This document shows positions 8,975 to 20,310 of a stretch of DNA of 64,000 nucleotides, piece after piece. The stretch lies in contig NZ_CP009631.1 of NCBI RefSeq assembly GCF_000959445.1, positions 434,001 through 498,000 on the forward strand, in the 5' to 3' direction. Under the pieces are notes generated by a model. It did no database searches, had not been told where the DNA came from, and saw only the letters and a program-made list of their open reading frames with translations. Both the position numbers and the translations under genes were made by a program. The DNA is from Burkholderia vietnamiensis LMG 10929. GTDB taxonomy: Bacteria; Pseudomonadota; Gammaproteobacteria; Burkholderiales; Burkholderiaceae. Position 1 is the first letter of the stretch. Each line of letters starts with the position of its first letter.

Positions 8975-9205
8975 TTACGCCTTGTTCGAGTCGGAACGCG
9001 TCGTTTCCTTCGCGTTGACGTCGACCGTGCCCGTGCGCGGCAGTTGCTGCGCGTCGGCCGGCGTTTCGCCTTCCTTCATGCCGTCCTTGAAACCCTTCAC
9101 GGCACTACCGAGGTCGTTGCCGATATTGCGCAGCTTCTTGGTACCGAAAACCAGCGCGACGATCAGCAGCACGATCAGCCAGTGCCAAATGCTCAATCCA
9201 CCCAT
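8975..9205 (-). CDS. tatA: Twin-arginine translocase subunit TatA
   Basis: Pore-forming subunit that oligomerises when TatBC binds cargo. At 76 residues it is the normal size: [20 protein letters not shown] is the membrane helix, then [20 protein letters not shown] is the conserved amphipathic helix, then a short polar tail. The start at 9205 fits the family; an in-frame ATG at 9244 would add 13 non-conserved residues. Followed by tatB after 26 bases. Confidence 0.96.
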   Translation of the reverse strand: MGGLSIWHWLIVLLIVALVFGTKKLRNIGNDLGSAVKGFKDGMKEGETPADAQQLPRTGTVDVNAKETTRSDSNKA

Positions 9206-9299
9206 GATCAAACCTCTCCTCAACCACGCCGCGTCGCGGCACAAATCGCCGGCGGCGCGCCGGCTTCGACTATCGATGCGGGGAAAACGCCCCGCGACG

Positions 9300-9665
9300 T
9301 CAACCCATCCGCTGCCACGGGCGCGGGCCGGCCAGAATGTGCGCGTGCAGGTGGTAGACCTCCTGCCCGCCGCCCGGGCCCGTATTGATCACCGTGCGAA
9401 ACCCCGTCTCGCCGCCCGTGTACGCGACGCCCAGCTGATCGGCCAGACGCGCGACCAGCAGCATCAGCCGGCCGAGCATCGGCGCATCGGCTTCGTTCGC
9501 CGCCGACAGCGTCGGCAGGTGCCGGCGCGGAATCACCAGCACGTGTGTGTCGGCTGCCGGGCGGATGTCGCGGAACGCGACGAATTCGTCGTCCTCGTGC
9601 ACTTTCGTGCTCGGGATCTCGCCCGCCGCGATCTTGCAGAACAGGCAATTCGGATCGTGACTCAT
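9300..9665 (-). CDS. HIT-family purine nucleotide hydrolase (HinT-like)
   Basis: Small hydrolase of purine nucleoside phosphoramidates and related adenylates. 121 residues with the histidine triad HLHAHIL (H105, H107, H109) near the C-terminus, and N-terminal [13 protein letters not shown] typical of HinT. It lies between the histidine genes and tatABC on the same strand, with 28 bases to the upstream DUF4870-like gene, so it probably shares their transcript. Confidence 0.94.
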   Translation of the reverse strand: MSHDPNCLFCKIAAGEIPSTKVHEDDEFVAFRDIRPAADTHVLVIPRRHLPTLSAANEADAPMLGRLMLLVARLADQLGVAYTGGETGFRTVINTGPGGGQEVYHLHAHILAGPRPWQRMG

Positions 9666-9693
9666 GTTGCTCCTGCGAAACGCCCGCGCACCG

Positions 9694-10086
9694 TCAGAGC
9701 CAGGCCTGCGGATCGAGCGTCTTGTTGTCGTTCAGGTACAGCCAACCTTTGATGATACGGTACAGCGTCCAGATCCACGTGACAAACATGACGGCAAACC
9801 CCACCACGACAAACATCAGCGCGAAGCCGATCACGTACGCGATGAGCGCGCGCCAGAACGTGCGGATCTGCCACTCGAAGTGATCGGCGTACGGCGTGCC
9901 GGCCACGTCGTCGCGCTTCACGTAGTTGATGATGATCGCGATGATGCCGGTCACGCCGCCGGTCAGCCAATGAAACGCATAGAGGCCGTACAGCACGTGC
10001 GTCAACGTGCGCAGGCCGTTCAGGCGCTCGGCTTGCGCTGCGTCCGGCACCGACGGTGTCGGAAACTGGCTCGGCGTATCGGTCAT
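9694..10086 (-). CDS. DUF4870-like small membrane protein
   Basis: Function unknown. 130 residues from the ATG at 10086, which has GGGGGT seven bases upstream and is preferred to an ATG at 10110. Three hydrophobic segments are visible: TLTHVLYGLYAFHWLTGGVTG with IIAIIINYV, ALIAYVIGFALMFVVVGFAVM, and an amphipathic WTLYRIIKGWLYL. The pattern matches the DUF4870 membrane family. It lies between hisE and the HIT gene. Confidence 0.85.
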   Translation of the reverse strand: MTDTPSQFPTPSVPDAAQAERLNGLRTLTHVLYGLYAFHWLTGGVTGIIAIIINYVKRDDVAGTPYADHFEWQIRTFWRALIAYVIGFALMFVVVGFAVMFVTWIWTLYRIIKGWLYLNDNKTLDPQAWL

Positions 10087-10167
10087 GATGCTACCCCCGT
10101 CAGATGACAATTCTTACAGCTTACCGCACGGCTGCATGCGCGGCACGCCGCGAATCGTCAGCCGCCG

Positions 10168-10533
10168 TCAGCCGCCGTTCGCCTCGCGCTCGCGGCGCTT
10201 GCGCAGCGCCTTTTCCTCGATGCCCGACAGGCCTTCGCGACGCTCCAGCTCGGCGATCACGTCGGCCGGGCTCAGGTCGAAATGCGACAGCATCACGAGG
10301 CAGTGGAACCACAGATCGGCCACTTCGCCGACCAGCGCCGTCGGCGCGCCGCCCTGGCGCACGTCCTTCGCGGCCAGCACGACTTCGGTCGCCTCTTCGC
10401 CGATCTTCTTCAGCACCGCGTCGTCGCCCTTGTGGAACAGGCGCGATACATAAGATTGCTCGGGGTCGCCGCCCTTGCGGCTATCGATCACGGCCGCGAG
10501 GCGCAGCAGCGTGTCTTCGGTCGATTGCGTCAT
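10168..10533 (-). CDS. hisE: Phosphoribosyl-ATP pyrophosphatase HisE
   Basis: Second step of histidine synthesis, hydrolysing phosphoribosyl-ATP to phosphoribosyl-AMP and pyrophosphate. 121 residues of the MazG-like helical fold, with [16 protein letters not shown] and [16 protein letters not shown] as the acidic metal-binding motifs. Free-standing, not fused to HisI. ATG overlaps the hisI stop by four bases (ATGA), so the pair is translationally coupled. Confidence 0.97.
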   Translation of the reverse strand: MTQSTEDTLLRLAAVIDSRKGGDPEQSYVSRLFHKGDDAVLKKIGEEATEVVLAAKDVRQGGAPTALVGEVADLWFHCLVMLSHFDLSPADVIAELERREGLSGIEEKALRKRREREANGG

Positions 10534-10946
10534 TTGTAGATGTGTTCGGGGTCTTTCAGCACCGGCTCGACCGCGACCCAGTCGCCGTTCTCGACGGTGC
10601 CTTCGAATTTCTGGAAGAAGCATGAATGCCGGCCGGTGTGGCAGGCGATGCCCGACACCTGCTCGACCTTCAGCAGCACGACGTCCTCGTCGCAGTCGAG
10701 CCGCACCTCGTGCACGTGCTGCACGTGGCCCGACTCCTCGCCCTTGAACCACAGGCGCTTGCGCGAGCGCGAATAGTAGACGGCCCGCTGCGTCTCGATC
10801 GTCTTCGCCAGCGCTTCGCGGTTCATCCACGCGAACATCAGCACGTCGTTGGTCGCCGCTTCCTGCGCGATCACCGGCACGAGGCCGTTGTCGTCCCAGC
10901 GGACCTTGTCCAGCCATGCAGGCAGGGATTGCGTGTCGGTCGTCAT
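10530..10946 (-). CDS. hisI: Phosphoribosyl-AMP cyclohydrolase HisI
   Basis: Zinc enzyme opening the adenine ring of phosphoribosyl-AMP. 138 residues with [32 protein letters not shown], and the cysteine-bearing zinc motif [20 protein letters not shown] followed by HTGRHSCFF. The ATG overlaps the hisF stop by one base (TGATG) and its stop overlaps hisE, so F-I-E form a coupled block. Confidence 0.97.
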   Translation of the reverse strand: MTTDTQSLPAWLDKVRWDDNGLVPVIAQEAATNDVLMFAWMNREALAKTIETQRAVYYSRSRKRLWFKGEESGHVQHVHEVRLDCDEDVVLLKVEQVSGIACHTGRHSCFFQKFEGTVENGDWVAVEPVLKDPEHIYK

Positions 10947-11719
10947 CACAGCCTCACCGCGATGCCCTGGTCGGCCATGAAGTGCTTCGCCTCGCCGACC
11001 GTGTGCTCGCCATAGTGGAAGATGCTCGCCGCCAGCACCGCGTCGGCGTGGCCTTGCTTGATGCCGTCCGCGAGATCCTGCAGGCAGCCGACGCCGCCCG
11101 ACGCGATCACCGGCACCGGCACCGCGTCCGACACCGCGCGCGTGAGCGCGAGGTCGAAGCCCGACTTCGTGCCGTCGCGGTCCATGCTCGTGAGCAGGAT
11201 CTCGCCCGCGCCGAGCTCCGCCATCTTGCGCGCCCATTCGATCGCGTCGAGGCCGGTGGCCTTGCGGCCGCCGTGCGTGAAGACTTCCCAGCGCGGCGCT
11301 TCGTTAGGCGCGGACACGCGCTTCGCGTCGATCGCGACGACGATGCACTGCGAGCCGTACTTGTCGGCCGCGTCGCGCACGAGCTGCGGATTGGCGACGG
11401 CCGACGAATTCATGCTGACCTTGTCCGCACCCGCGTTCAGCAGGCGCCGCACGTCCTCGACGGCGCGCACGCCGCCGCCGACGGTCAGCGGAATGAACAC
11501 CTGCGACGCGACCGCTTCGATGATCGGCAGGATCAGGTCGCGCTGGTCGGAGGTCGCGGTGATGTCGAGGAACGTCAGTTCGTCGGCGCCCTGCTCGTCG
11601 TAGCGGCGCGCGATTTCGACGGGATCGCCGGCATCGCGCAGCTCGACGAAGTTGACGCCCTTGACGACACGCCCGGCAGTCACGTCCAGGCAGGGGATGA
11701 TGCGTTTAGCTAGAGCCAT
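10946..11719 (-). CDS. hisF: Imidazole glycerol phosphate synthase cyclase subunit HisF
   Basis: Beta/alpha barrel that joins ammonia from HisH to PRFAR, giving imidazole glycerol phosphate and AICAR. 257 residues starting [21 protein letters not shown]. Catalytic aspartates are expected in the first strand (CLDV) and in [11 protein letters not shown]; phosphate loops include VGGGVR and IASGGVG. Follows hisA after 106 bases. Confidence 0.97.
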   Translation of the reverse strand: MALAKRIIPCLDVTAGRVVKGVNFVELRDAGDPVEIARRYDEQGADELTFLDITATSDQRDLILPIIEAVASQVFIPLTVGGGVRAVEDVRRLLNAGADKVSMNSSAVANPQLVRDAADKYGSQCIVVAIDAKRVSAPNEAPRWEVFTHGGRKATGLDAIEWARKMAELGAGEILLTSMDRDGTKSGFDLALTRAVSDAVPVPVIASGGVGCLQDLADGIKQGHADAVLAASIFHYGEHTVGEAKHFMADQGIAVRL

Positions 11720-11825
11720 GATGTTGCGCCATTGGCCGCGGTGGGACGGCCGGTTGCGAGCGTCTCGCGCGAGACGCCCGATCGGGGCCGCCCGGTGGCG
11801 GCCCCGGCGAACGGGACGGGCGCGC

Positions 11826-12581
11826 TTACGCGTCGTCGAGTTCGCCGTTCAGTTCGTCCGCGCGTTTCTGCGCGGCCGCGAAATCGAGATCGCCGGAGTA
11901 GATCGCACGGCCGCAGATCACGCCTTCGACGCCGTGCTCTTCCACTTCGCAGAGATTCTCGATGTCGGTCAGGTTCGACAGGCCGCCGCTCGCGATCACC
12001 GGAATGCCGACCGCCTGCGCGAGCTTCACGGTCGCGTCGATGTTGATGCCCTGAAGCATCCCGTCGCGGCCGATATCGGTGTAGACGATCGATTCGACGC
12101 CGTAATCCTCGAACTTGCGCGCGAGATCGATCACTTCGTGGCCCGTCAGCTTGCTCCAGCCGTCGGTCGCGACCTTGCCGTCCTTCGCGTCCAGCCCGAC
12201 GATGATGCTGCCCGAGAACGCGGTGCACGCGTCCTGCAGGAAGCCCGGATTCTTCACGGCGGCGGTGCCGATGATCACGTACGACAGGCCGGCGTCGAGA
12301 TACTTCTCGATCGTCTCCAGGCTGCGGATGCCGCCGCCCAGCTGCACGGGGATTTCGTCGCCGACCTCTTCGAGGATCGCTTCGATCGCCTCGAGATTCT
12401 TCGGCTTGCCGGCGAATGCGCCGTTCAGGTCGACCAGGTGAAGCCGCCGGGCGCCGAGATCGACCCACTTGCGGGCCATCGCCGCCGGGTCCTCGGAGAA
12501 AATCGTGGCCTGGTCCATATCGCCCTGTTTGAGGCGCACACACTGACCGTCTTTGAGATCGATGGCCGGAATCAGCAGCAT
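11826..12581 (-). CDS. hisA: ProFAR isomerase HisA
   Basis: Amadori isomerase of histidine synthesis, a (beta/alpha)8 barrel paralogous to HisF. 251 residues starting [20 protein letters not shown]; the N-terminal aspartate (AIDLKDG) and the second in [10 protein letters not shown] are the expected acid-base pair. Phosphate-binding LGGGIRS and IASGGLS are present. 163 bases separate it from hisH upstream, where I saw no clear terminator. Confidence 0.97.
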   Translation of the reverse strand: MLLIPAIDLKDGQCVRLKQGDMDQATIFSEDPAAMARKWVDLGARRLHLVDLNGAFAGKPKNLEAIEAILEEVGDEIPVQLGGGIRSLETIEKYLDAGLSYVIIGTAAVKNPGFLQDACTAFSGSIIVGLDAKDGKVATDGWSKLTGHEVIDLARKFEDYGVESIVYTDIGRDGMLQGINIDATVKLAQAVGIPVIASGGLSNLTDIENLCEVEEHGVEGVICGRAIYSGDLDFAAAQKRADELNGELDDA

Positions 12582-12744
12582 AGCAATCGGGTGTCGTCGT
12601 GGAAGATGAAAAGAATCGGGCGCGTACCGGCCAAACCGGTGCCGCGCCGTCTCGCTAGTTTAGTACAACTCTTTCGGTGCAGACGCGTGCGAGCCCCGCG
12701 CGACGGGCGTTTGCCGCCCGCCCACTGTGGCTCGGACGCGACGT

Positions 12745-13386
12745 TCACGGCTGCCAGTGCACGAAGTTGCGATACAGACGCAAGCCGACCTCCGCGCTTT
12801 TCTCCGGATGGAATTGGGTCGCGAAGATGTTGTCGCGCGCGACCGCGGACGTAAACGGCGCGCCGTAAGCCGTCTCGCCCACCGTGTGCTGCGGGTTCTC
12901 CGGGCTCACGTAGTAGCTGTGCACGAAGTAGAAATACGCGTCGTCGGGCACGCCTTCCCACAGCGGGTGCGAGCGCGACTGATGCACGCGGTTCCAGCCC
13001 ATCTGCGGCACCTTGAAGCGCGAGCCGTCGTCCTGCAGCCGGCCTTCGAGCTCGAAGCGCAGAACCTTGCCCGGCAACAGGCCGAGGCCCTTCGTGTCGC
13101 CTTCCGCGCTCCAGTCGAACAGCATCTGTTCGCCCACGCACACGCCGAGCAGCGGCTTCGTGCGCGACGCCTCGAGCACCGCCTCCTGCAGCCCCGATTC
13201 GCCGAGGCAGCGCATGCAGTCGGGCATCGCGCCCTGGCCGGGCAGCACGACGCGGTCGGCCGCGCGAATCGCGGCCGGCGTGTCGACGATCGCCACGTCG
13301 GCGGCCGGTTCGGCCTTCTTGAGCGCCTGCGCCACCGAGCGCAGGTTGCCCATCCCATAATCCACAATCGCAATCGAAGTTTTCAT
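12745..13386 (-). CDS. hisH: Imidazole glycerol phosphate synthase glutaminase subunit HisH
   Basis: Class I glutamine amidotransferase feeding ammonia to HisF. 213 residues from [18 protein letters not shown]. The nucleophile is the cysteine of [10 protein letters not shown], and the His-Glu pair is in [13 protein letters not shown]. Its ATG overlaps the marC stop by four bases. Confidence 0.97.
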   Translation of the reverse strand: MKTSIAIVDYGMGNLRSVAQALKKAEPAADVAIVDTPAAIRAADRVVLPGQGAMPDCMRCLGESGLQEAVLEASRTKPLLGVCVGEQMLFDWSAEGDTKGLGLLPGKVLRFELEGRLQDDGSRFKVPQMGWNRVHQSRSHPLWEGVPDDAYFYFVHSYYVSPENPQHTVGETAYGAPFTSAVARDNIFATQFHPEKSAEVGLRLYRNFVHWQP

Positions 13387-14003
13387 CTCAGTGCAGGCAG
13401 TAGCGCCCTCAGTCCATTGACGATGAATTCCACCGCCAGCGCCGACAGCATCAGACCCATCAGCCGCGTGGCGATGTTGATGCCGGTGCGGCCGATCCAG
13501 TTCGCGATCGGCTCGGCAAGCCGCATCGCGAGGAAACACAGCAGAGCGAGGACCGCGCCGATCGCGACGAGCCCCGCCCGTTCATACCAGTGATGCGAGT
13601 TCGCCGCATAGATGATCGCCGTGCTGATCGAGCCGGGGCCCGTCAGCAGCGGAATCGCCAGCGGCACGACCGCGATGTTGTCCTTCAGCTCGGCCTCGTC
13701 GCGTTCCTCGGGCGTCGATCGCGTATTGCCGATCTGCGCGTTCAGCATGTTGATCGCCATCAGCAGCATGATGATCCCGCCCCCCACTTCGAGCGAGCCG
13801 ACCGAAATGCCGAAGAAATCGATGATCTGCTGGCCGAGCAGCGTCGTGATCGTCATCACGCAGAACACCGACACCGACGCGATCCGGATCGTGCGGCGCC
13901 GCTCGTGCTCCGTCTGCTGCGCGGTCAGGCTCAGGAAGAACGGCACCGCGCCGACCGGATTGATCAGCGCAAGCAGCGAAATGAACGATTTGAGCAGATC
14001 CAT
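13383..14003 (-). CDS. MarC-family inner-membrane protein
   Basis: Integral membrane protein of the MarC (UPF0056) family; no established transport substrate. 206 residues with about six hydrophobic segments, starting [20 protein letters not shown] (the conserved NPxG region), then [13 protein letters not shown] and [15 protein letters not shown]. It sits inside the histidine operon between hisB and hisH, overlapping hisH by four bases, so it must be co-expressed with them. Confidence 0.93.
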   Translation of the reverse strand: MDLLKSFISLLALINPVGAVPFFLSLTAQQTEHERRRTIRIASVSVFCVMTITTLLGQQIIDFFGISVGSLEVGGGIIMLLMAINMLNAQIGNTRSTPEERDEAELKDNIAVVPLAIPLLTGPGSISTAIIYAANSHHWYERAGLVAIGAVLALLCFLAMRLAEPIANWIGRTGINIATRLMGLMLSALAVEFIVNGLRALLPALR

Positions 14004-14065
14004 CGCGAGCCGGCGCGGCGCGCCGAAGCCGTCAGGTTGTCGTTGGCGTCCTGTCCGTCCGGAAG

Positions 14066-14653
14066 TTAGAGGCTGCCCTTCGTCGACGGAATCTGCCCCG
14101 CCGCGCGCTCGTCGAGCTCGACCGCCGCACGCAGCGCGCGACCGAAGGCCTTGAACACCGTTTCGAGCTGATGGTGCGCGTTGATCCCGCGCAGGTTGTC
14201 GATGTGCAGCGTGACGCCCGCGTGGTTCACGAACCCGCGGAAGAATTCGATCGACAGGTCGACGTCGAAGGTGCCGATGCGCGCGCGCGTGAACGGCACG
14301 TGGAATTCGAGGCCCGGCCGGCCCGAAAAGTCGATCACGACGCGCGACAGCGCCTCGTCGAGCGGCACGTACGAATGGCCGTAGCGCCGGATGCCCTTCT
14401 TGTCGCCCACGGCCTTCGCGACCGCCTGGCCGAGCGTGATGCCGACGTCCTCGACCGTATGGTGGTCGTCGATATGCGTGTCGCCATGCGCTTCGACCTC
14501 GAGATCGATCAGACCATGGCGCGCGATCTGGTCGAGCATATGGTCGAGAAACGGCACGCCGGTGGCCAGCTTCTGCCGGCCCGTACCGTCGAGGTCGAGC
14601 TTCACACGGATCTGCGTTTCGCTGGTATTGCGAACGACTTCCGCCACACGCAT
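14066..14653 (-). CDS. hisB: Imidazoleglycerol-phosphate dehydratase HisB
   Basis: Manganese-dependent dehydratase giving imidazole-acetol phosphate. 195 residues, the monofunctional size without the HisN phosphatase domain found in E. coli. Metal-binding repeats are visible: [25 protein letters not shown], and later [12 protein letters not shown] and [18 protein letters not shown]. Start at [12 protein letters not shown] (14653); an upstream ATG would add 47 unlikely residues. Preceded by hisC. Confidence 0.96.
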   Translation of the reverse strand: MRVAEVVRNTSETQIRVKLDLDGTGRQKLATGVPFLDHMLDQIARHGLIDLEVEAHGDTHIDDHHTVEDVGITLGQAVAKAVGDKKGIRRYGHSYVPLDEALSRVVIDFSGRPGLEFHVPFTRARIGTFDVDLSIEFFRGFVNHAGVTLHIDNLRGINAHHQLETVFKAFGRALRAAVELDERAAGQIPSTKGSL

Positions 14654-14715
14654 GGCAATTCCTTGAATGAGTCTGATGTAAATGGGGGTTGATCGTTGCG
14701 CGCCGCGCGCCCGGC

Positions 14716-15789
14716 TCAACCGCGCAGTGCGAGTTTCAGCGCAGCCAGGAGGCGTGCGTTTTCGTCCGGGGAACCGACGGTCAGTCGCACGCATTCGGCC
14801 AACAATGGGTGCATTTTACTCACGTTTTTGATCAACACCCGCTCGGTGAGCAATGCATCGAACACGGCGGCCGCATCGGGCACGCGCACCAGCAGGAAAT
14901 TGCCGGCGCTCGGGAACACGGTCACGCCCGGCAGCGCGGCGACCGCCTGCGCGACGCGCGTGCGTTCCGCACGCAGCTCGGCTGCCTGCGCGTCGAGCAC
15001 GTCGAGGTGGTCGAGCAGGAAATCCACGGTCGCCTGCGTCAGCACGTTGATGTTGTACGGCGGGCGCACCTTGTCGAATTCGGTCAGCCACGCGGGCAGC
15101 CCGGCGAGATAGCCGAGGCGGATCCCGGCGAGCCCGAGCTTCGACACCGTGCGCATCACGACGACGTTGTCGAACTCGGCCGCGCGCGGCAGCCACGAGT
15201 GCTGCGCGAACGGCTGGTACGCCTCGTCGATCACGACGAGGCTGTGCCGCGCAGCCGCGATGATCCGCTCGACGTCGGCTGCGTCGTACAGCGTGCCGGT
15301 CGGATTGTTCGGGTACGCCAGATAGACGAGCGCCGGCCGGTGCTCGGCGATCGCCGCGATCATTGCGTCTGCGTCGAGCGTAAGGTCGGCCTTCAGCGGC
15401 ACGCCGACGAACTCGAGCTGCGCGAACTTCGCCGACAGCTCGTACATCACGAAGCCCGGCACCGGCGCGAGCACCTTCGCGCCGGGCTTCGCGCAGGCGA
15501 CCGACATCATGCTGATGATCTCGTCGGAGCCGTTGCCGAGCAGCACGTCGCACGCGGCCGGCACGCCCATCGTGCGGCGCAGCTTGTCCAGCAGCGCACC
15601 GGGGCGCGGCGCCGGATAGCGGTTCAGCGCGACCTGCGCGAGGCGCTCGCCGAGCGCGGCGGCGAGCGGCGCGGGCAGCGGATACGGGTTCTCCATCGCG
15701 TCGAGCTTCACGAAGCCGCTCGCGTCGGGCACCGGGTAGCTCGTCATCGCGAGCACGTCGCGGCGGATGATGTCTTGTGGCGTGGTCAT
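14716..15789 (-). CDS. hisC: Histidinol-phosphate aminotransferase HisC
   Basis: PLP-dependent fold-type I aminotransferase using glutamate. 357 residues starting [20 protein letters not shown]. Active-site features: substrate loop [28 protein letters not shown], and the Schiff-base lysine in [15 protein letters not shown]. Lies between hisD and hisB, 120 bases after hisD. Confidence 0.95.
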   Translation of the reverse strand: MTTPQDIIRRDVLAMTSYPVPDASGFVKLDAMENPYPLPAPLAAALGERLAQVALNRYPAPRPGALLDKLRRTMGVPAACDVLLGNGSDEIISMMSVACAKPGAKVLAPVPGFVMYELSAKFAQLEFVGVPLKADLTLDADAMIAAIAEHRPALVYLAYPNNPTGTLYDAADVERIIAAARHSLVVIDEAYQPFAQHSWLPRAAEFDNVVVMRTVSKLGLAGIRLGYLAGLPAWLTEFDKVRPPYNINVLTQATVDFLLDHLDVLDAQAAELRAERTRVAQAVAALPGVTVFPSAGNFLLVRVPDAAAVFDALLTERVLIKNVSKMHPLLAECVRLTVGSPDENARLLAALKLALRG

Positions 15790-15909
15790 GGTGTCCAGCC
15801 GGCGTGCGTCGCGCCGGCATCAAATGGTCGGCAAGGCGGCGGCTGCCGCCCTGCACGGAAGTCTCCTCACGCTGCGGCGCCGATGCGTTCGCGTCGGCGC
15901 CGGCGCGCA

Positions 15910-17226
15910 TCACCCCCTCATCCGCAGTTCGGCGCTGCGCGCGTGCGCCTGCAGCCCTTCGCCGTAGGCGAGCTCGGAGGCGATCTCGCCGAGCGTCTGC
16001 GCGCCTTCGGCGCTGACTTCGATCACGCTCGAGCGCTTGATGAAGTCGTACACGCCGAGCGGCGACGAGAAGCGCGCGGTGCGCGAGGTCGGCAGCACGT
16101 GGTTCGGGCCGGCGCAGTAATCGCCGAGGCTCTCGCTCGTGTAGCGGCCGAGGAAGATCGCGCCGGCATGGCGGATCTGCTGGCCCCATTGCTGCGGCTC
16201 GAGCGCGGAAATTTCGAGGTGCTCGGGCGCGATGTCGTTCGCGATCCGGCACGCTTCGGCCATGTCGCGCACCTTGATCAGCGCGCCGCGCCCTTCGAGC
16301 GACGCGCGGATCACGTCCTGACGCGGCATCGTCGGCAGCAGCTCGTCGATCGCCTTCTCGACGCGCTCGAGGAACGCGCCGTCCGGGCACAGCAGGATCG
16401 ACTGCGCGAGCTCGTCGTGCTCGGCCTGCGAGAACAGGTCCATCGCGACCCAGCTCGGATCGGTCGTGCCATCGCACAGCACGAGGATTTCCGACGGGCC
16501 GGCGATCATGTCGATGCCGACCGTGCCGAACACGCGGCGCTTCGCCGATGCGACGTACGCATTGCCCGGGCCGCAGATCTTGTCGACCGGCGGCACCGTG
16601 GCCGTGCCGTACGCGAGCGCGCCGACCGCCTGCGCGCCGCCGATGGTGAACACGCGATCGACGCCGCCGAGCAGCGCGGCGGCCAGCACGAGGTCGTTCT
16701 TCACGCCGTCGGGGGTCGGTACGACCATCACGATCTCGCCGACGCCCGCCACGCGCGCCGGAATCGCGTTCATCAGCACCGACGACGGATAGGCGGCCTT
16801 GCCGCCCGGCACGTAGAGCCCGACGCGGTCGAGCGGCGTGATCTTCTGGCCGAGCACCGTGCCGTCGCTTTCCGTGTACTGCCAGCTGTGCGTGCCGCAC
16901 TCGATCTTCTGCTTCTCGTGGTACGCACGCACGCGTGCGGCCGCGGCTTCGAGCGCCGCGCGCGCCTTCGGCGCGAGGCCGTCGAGCGCGGCCTGCAGCG
17001 CGTCCTGCGGCAGTTCGAGCGCGGCGACGCTGTCCGCGTCCAGCCGGTCGAAGCGGTTCGTGTATTCGAGCACCGCGGCGTCGCCGCGCGATTTCACGTC
17101 GGCGAGGATCTTCGCGACCGACTGCTCGATCGCTTCGTCCTCGCTCGCCTCGAAGGCGAGCAACGTACGCAGCTCGGCGTCGAAGCCGTCGCGCGTCGAA
17201 TCGAGTTTGCGGATGGTGATGGCCAT
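15910..17226 (-). CDS. hisD: Histidinol dehydrogenase HisD
   Basis: Zinc enzyme oxidising histidinol to histidine in two NAD-dependent steps. 438 residues starting [19 protein letters not shown]. Recognisable segments: [22 protein letters not shown], GLUs and HISs of the catalytic region in [19 protein letters not shown] and [11 protein letters not shown], and the C-terminal [18 protein letters not shown]. Separated from hisG by 24 bases. Confidence 0.97.
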   Translation of the reverse strand: MAITIRKLDSTRDGFDAELRTLLAFEASEDEAIEQSVAKILADVKSRGDAAVLEYTNRFDRLDADSVAALELPQDALQAALDGLAPKARAALEAAAARVRAYHEKQKIECGTHSWQYTESDGTVLGQKITPLDRVGLYVPGGKAAYPSSVLMNAIPARVAGVGEIVMVVPTPDGVKNDLVLAAALLGGVDRVFTIGGAQAVGALAYGTATVPPVDKICGPGNAYVASAKRRVFGTVGIDMIAGPSEILVLCDGTTDPSWVAMDLFSQAEHDELAQSILLCPDGAFLERVEKAIDELLPTMPRQDVIRASLEGRGALIKVRDMAEACRIANDIAPEHLEISALEPQQWGQQIRHAGAIFLGRYTSESLGDYCAGPNHVLPTSRTARFSSPLGVYDFIKRSSVIEVSAEGAQTLGEIASELAYGEGLQAHARSAELRMRG

Positions 17227-17250
17227 GGGAGTTCCGTTACGGTGATGCGC

Positions 17251-17900
17251 TCAGTTGCCATTCTGCGACGCGCGTTCGAACGCGTCGAGGAACGGCTTGA
17301 GCGCCGTGCGCTTCAACTTCAGCGCAGCCTGGTTCACGACGAGGCGCGACGAGATCGACATGATCTCCTCGACCTCGACCAGATTGTTCGCCTTCAGCGT
17401 GCCGCCCGAGCTGACCAGGTCGACGATCGCGTCGGCCAGCCCGACGAGCGGCGCGAGCTCCATCGAGCCGTACAGCTTGATGAGGTCGACGTGCACGCCC
17501 TTCGCGGCGAAGTGTTCGCGGGCCGTCTCGACGTACTTGGTCGCAACCCGCAGGCGCGCGCCCTGGCGCACCGCGTTCGCATAGTCGAAACCGGCCGGCA
17601 CCGCCACCGACATCCGGCAGCGGGCAATGTTCAGATCGATCGGTTGATACAGGCCCGAGCCGCCGTGCTCGACCAGCACGTCCTTGCCGGCCACGCCGAA
17701 ATCGGCCGCGCCGTACTCGACGTAGGTCGGCACGTCGCTCGCGCGCACGATGATCACGCGCAGGTTCGGATCGGTCGTCGGCAGGATCAGCTTGCGCGAC
17801 GTTTCAGGGTCCTCGGCCACCTGCACGCCGGCGGCTGCCAGCAGCGGCAGGGTTTCCTCGAAAATCCGGCCCTTCGACAGGGCGAGGGTCAACGGCGCGC

Positions 17901-17904
<4 letters not shown>
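17251..17904 (-). CDS. hisG: ATP phosphoribosyltransferase, short form HisG
   Basis: Commits PRPP and ATP to histidine synthesis. At 217 residues it is the short form, without the C-terminal regulatory domain of long HisG; short HisG needs the HisZ partner for activity and histidine feedback. HisZ is not in this window. Motifs: [16 protein letters not shown] at the start, the [16 protein letters not shown] region, and the PRPP loop [14 protein letters not shown]. Start overlaps the murA stop by four bases. Confidence 0.97.
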
Positions 17905-19250
<1,346 letters not shown>

Positions 19251-19263
19251 TCAGTGGTTCCGG

Positions 19264-19503
19264 TTATGCGTTCTGCCATTCGGCGGGCGTCAGCGTCTTC
19301 ATGCTGAGCGCGTGGATTTCCTGCTTCATGCGATCGCCGAGCGCCGCATAGACGAGCTGGTGCCGCTGGATCGGTCGCTTGCCTTCGAAGGCCGCCGACA
19401 CGATCGTCGCGAAGAAATGCTGGCCGTCGCCTTCGACTTCCAGATGGGTGCAGGCGAGACCGCCGGCGATGTATTGCTTGACCTGTTCGGGAGTCGGCAA
19501 CAT
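19264..19503 (-). CDS. BolA/IbaG-family protein
   Basis: Small cytosolic protein of the BolA family; relatives bind monothiol glutaredoxins through a shared iron-sulfur cluster. 79 residues with EVEGDGQHFFATIVSAAFEGK and the helix region IQRHQLVYAALGDRMKQEIHALSMKT carrying the conserved histidine and arginine. The mlaB-ibaG-murA order of E. coli supports IbaG as orthologue, although an ABC-2 exporter lies between mlaB and this gene here. Confidence 0.92.
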   Translation of the reverse strand: MLPTPEQVKQYIAGGLACTHLEVEGDGQHFFATIVSAAFEGKRPIQRHQLVYAALGDRMKQEIHALSMKTLTPAEWQNA

Positions 19504-19554
19504 GAGGGGCTCCTGTCGGCGCGCGCCGCCCGCGGCGGCCGCTGCCTGTCGATA

Positions 19555-20310
19555 TCAATGACGCAGTTTGTAGCCGGTCGCGAGCAGCCGCATCGCGAAC
19601 ATCGCGAGCAGCACGAAGAAACCGGTGACGATCGCGAGGCTCTCGAGCGGGTTGATGTCGGACGCGCCGAAGAACCCGTAACGGAAGCCGTCGATCATGT
19701 AGAAAAACGGGTTGAGACGCGAGATCTCGCGCCACACGGGCGGCAGCGAGTGCGTCGAATAGAACACGCCGGACAGGAACGTCAGCGGCATGATCAGGAA
19801 GTTCTGGAACGCGGCGAGCTGGTCGAACTTCTCGGCCCAGATCCCGGCGATCAGCCCGAGCGTGCCGAGGATCGCGGAACCGAGCAGCGCGAACGCGATG
19901 ATGAACAACGGCGCCGCGAAATGCATCGGGATAAACCAGATCGTCACGACGAACACGCCGGTGCCGACCGCGAGCCCGCGCACGACCGAGGCGAGCACGT
20001 ACGCGCCGAAGATGTCCTTGTAGGACAGCGGCGGCAGCAGCATGAACACCAGGTTGCCGGTGATCTTCGACTGGATCAGCGACGACGAGCTGTTCGCGAA
20101 TGCGTTCTGCAGCACGCTCATCATCACGAGGCCCGGCACCAGAAAGCTCACGTATTCGACGCCCGGATACACCTCGACGCGGCCCGACAGCGCGTGGCCG
20201 AAGATCGTCAGGTACAGCAGCGCCGTGACGATCGGCGCACAGACCGTCTGGAACGACACCTTCCAGAAGCGCAGCAGTTCCTTGTAGAACAGCGTTTGAA
20301 ACCCGCTCAT
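19555..20310 (-). CDS. ABC-2 type exporter permease (YadH-like)
   Basis: Membrane half of a two-gene ABC-2 exporter of unknown substrate. 251 residues with six hydrophobic helices, starting MSGFQTLFYKELLRFWKVSF. ABC-2 features include SFLVPGLVMMSVLQNAFANSSSS and FLSGVFYSTHSLPPVW with NPFFYMIDGFRYGFFG. Overlaps the upstream ATPase by four bases, so the two are coupled. Positioned between mlaB and the bolA-like gene. Confidence 0.92.
   Translation of the reverse strand: MSGFQTLFYKELLRFWKVSFQTVCAPIVTALLYLTIFGHALSGRVEVYPGVEYVSFLVPGLVMMSVLQNAFANSSSSLIQSKITGNLVFMLLPPLSYKDIFGAYVLASVVRGLAVGTGVFVVTIWFIPMHFAAPLFIIAFALLGSAILGTLGLIAGIWAEKFDQLAAFQNFLIMPLTFLSGVFYSTHSLPPVWREISRLNPFFYMIDGFRYGFFGASDINPLESLAIVTGFFVLLAMFAMRLLATGYKLRH

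Noticed and set aside
15790..15909. GC-rich hairpins in the hisC-hisD gap considered as a terminator
   Set aside because: Stems exist (CCGGCG-type) but no T-run follows, and the operon continues.
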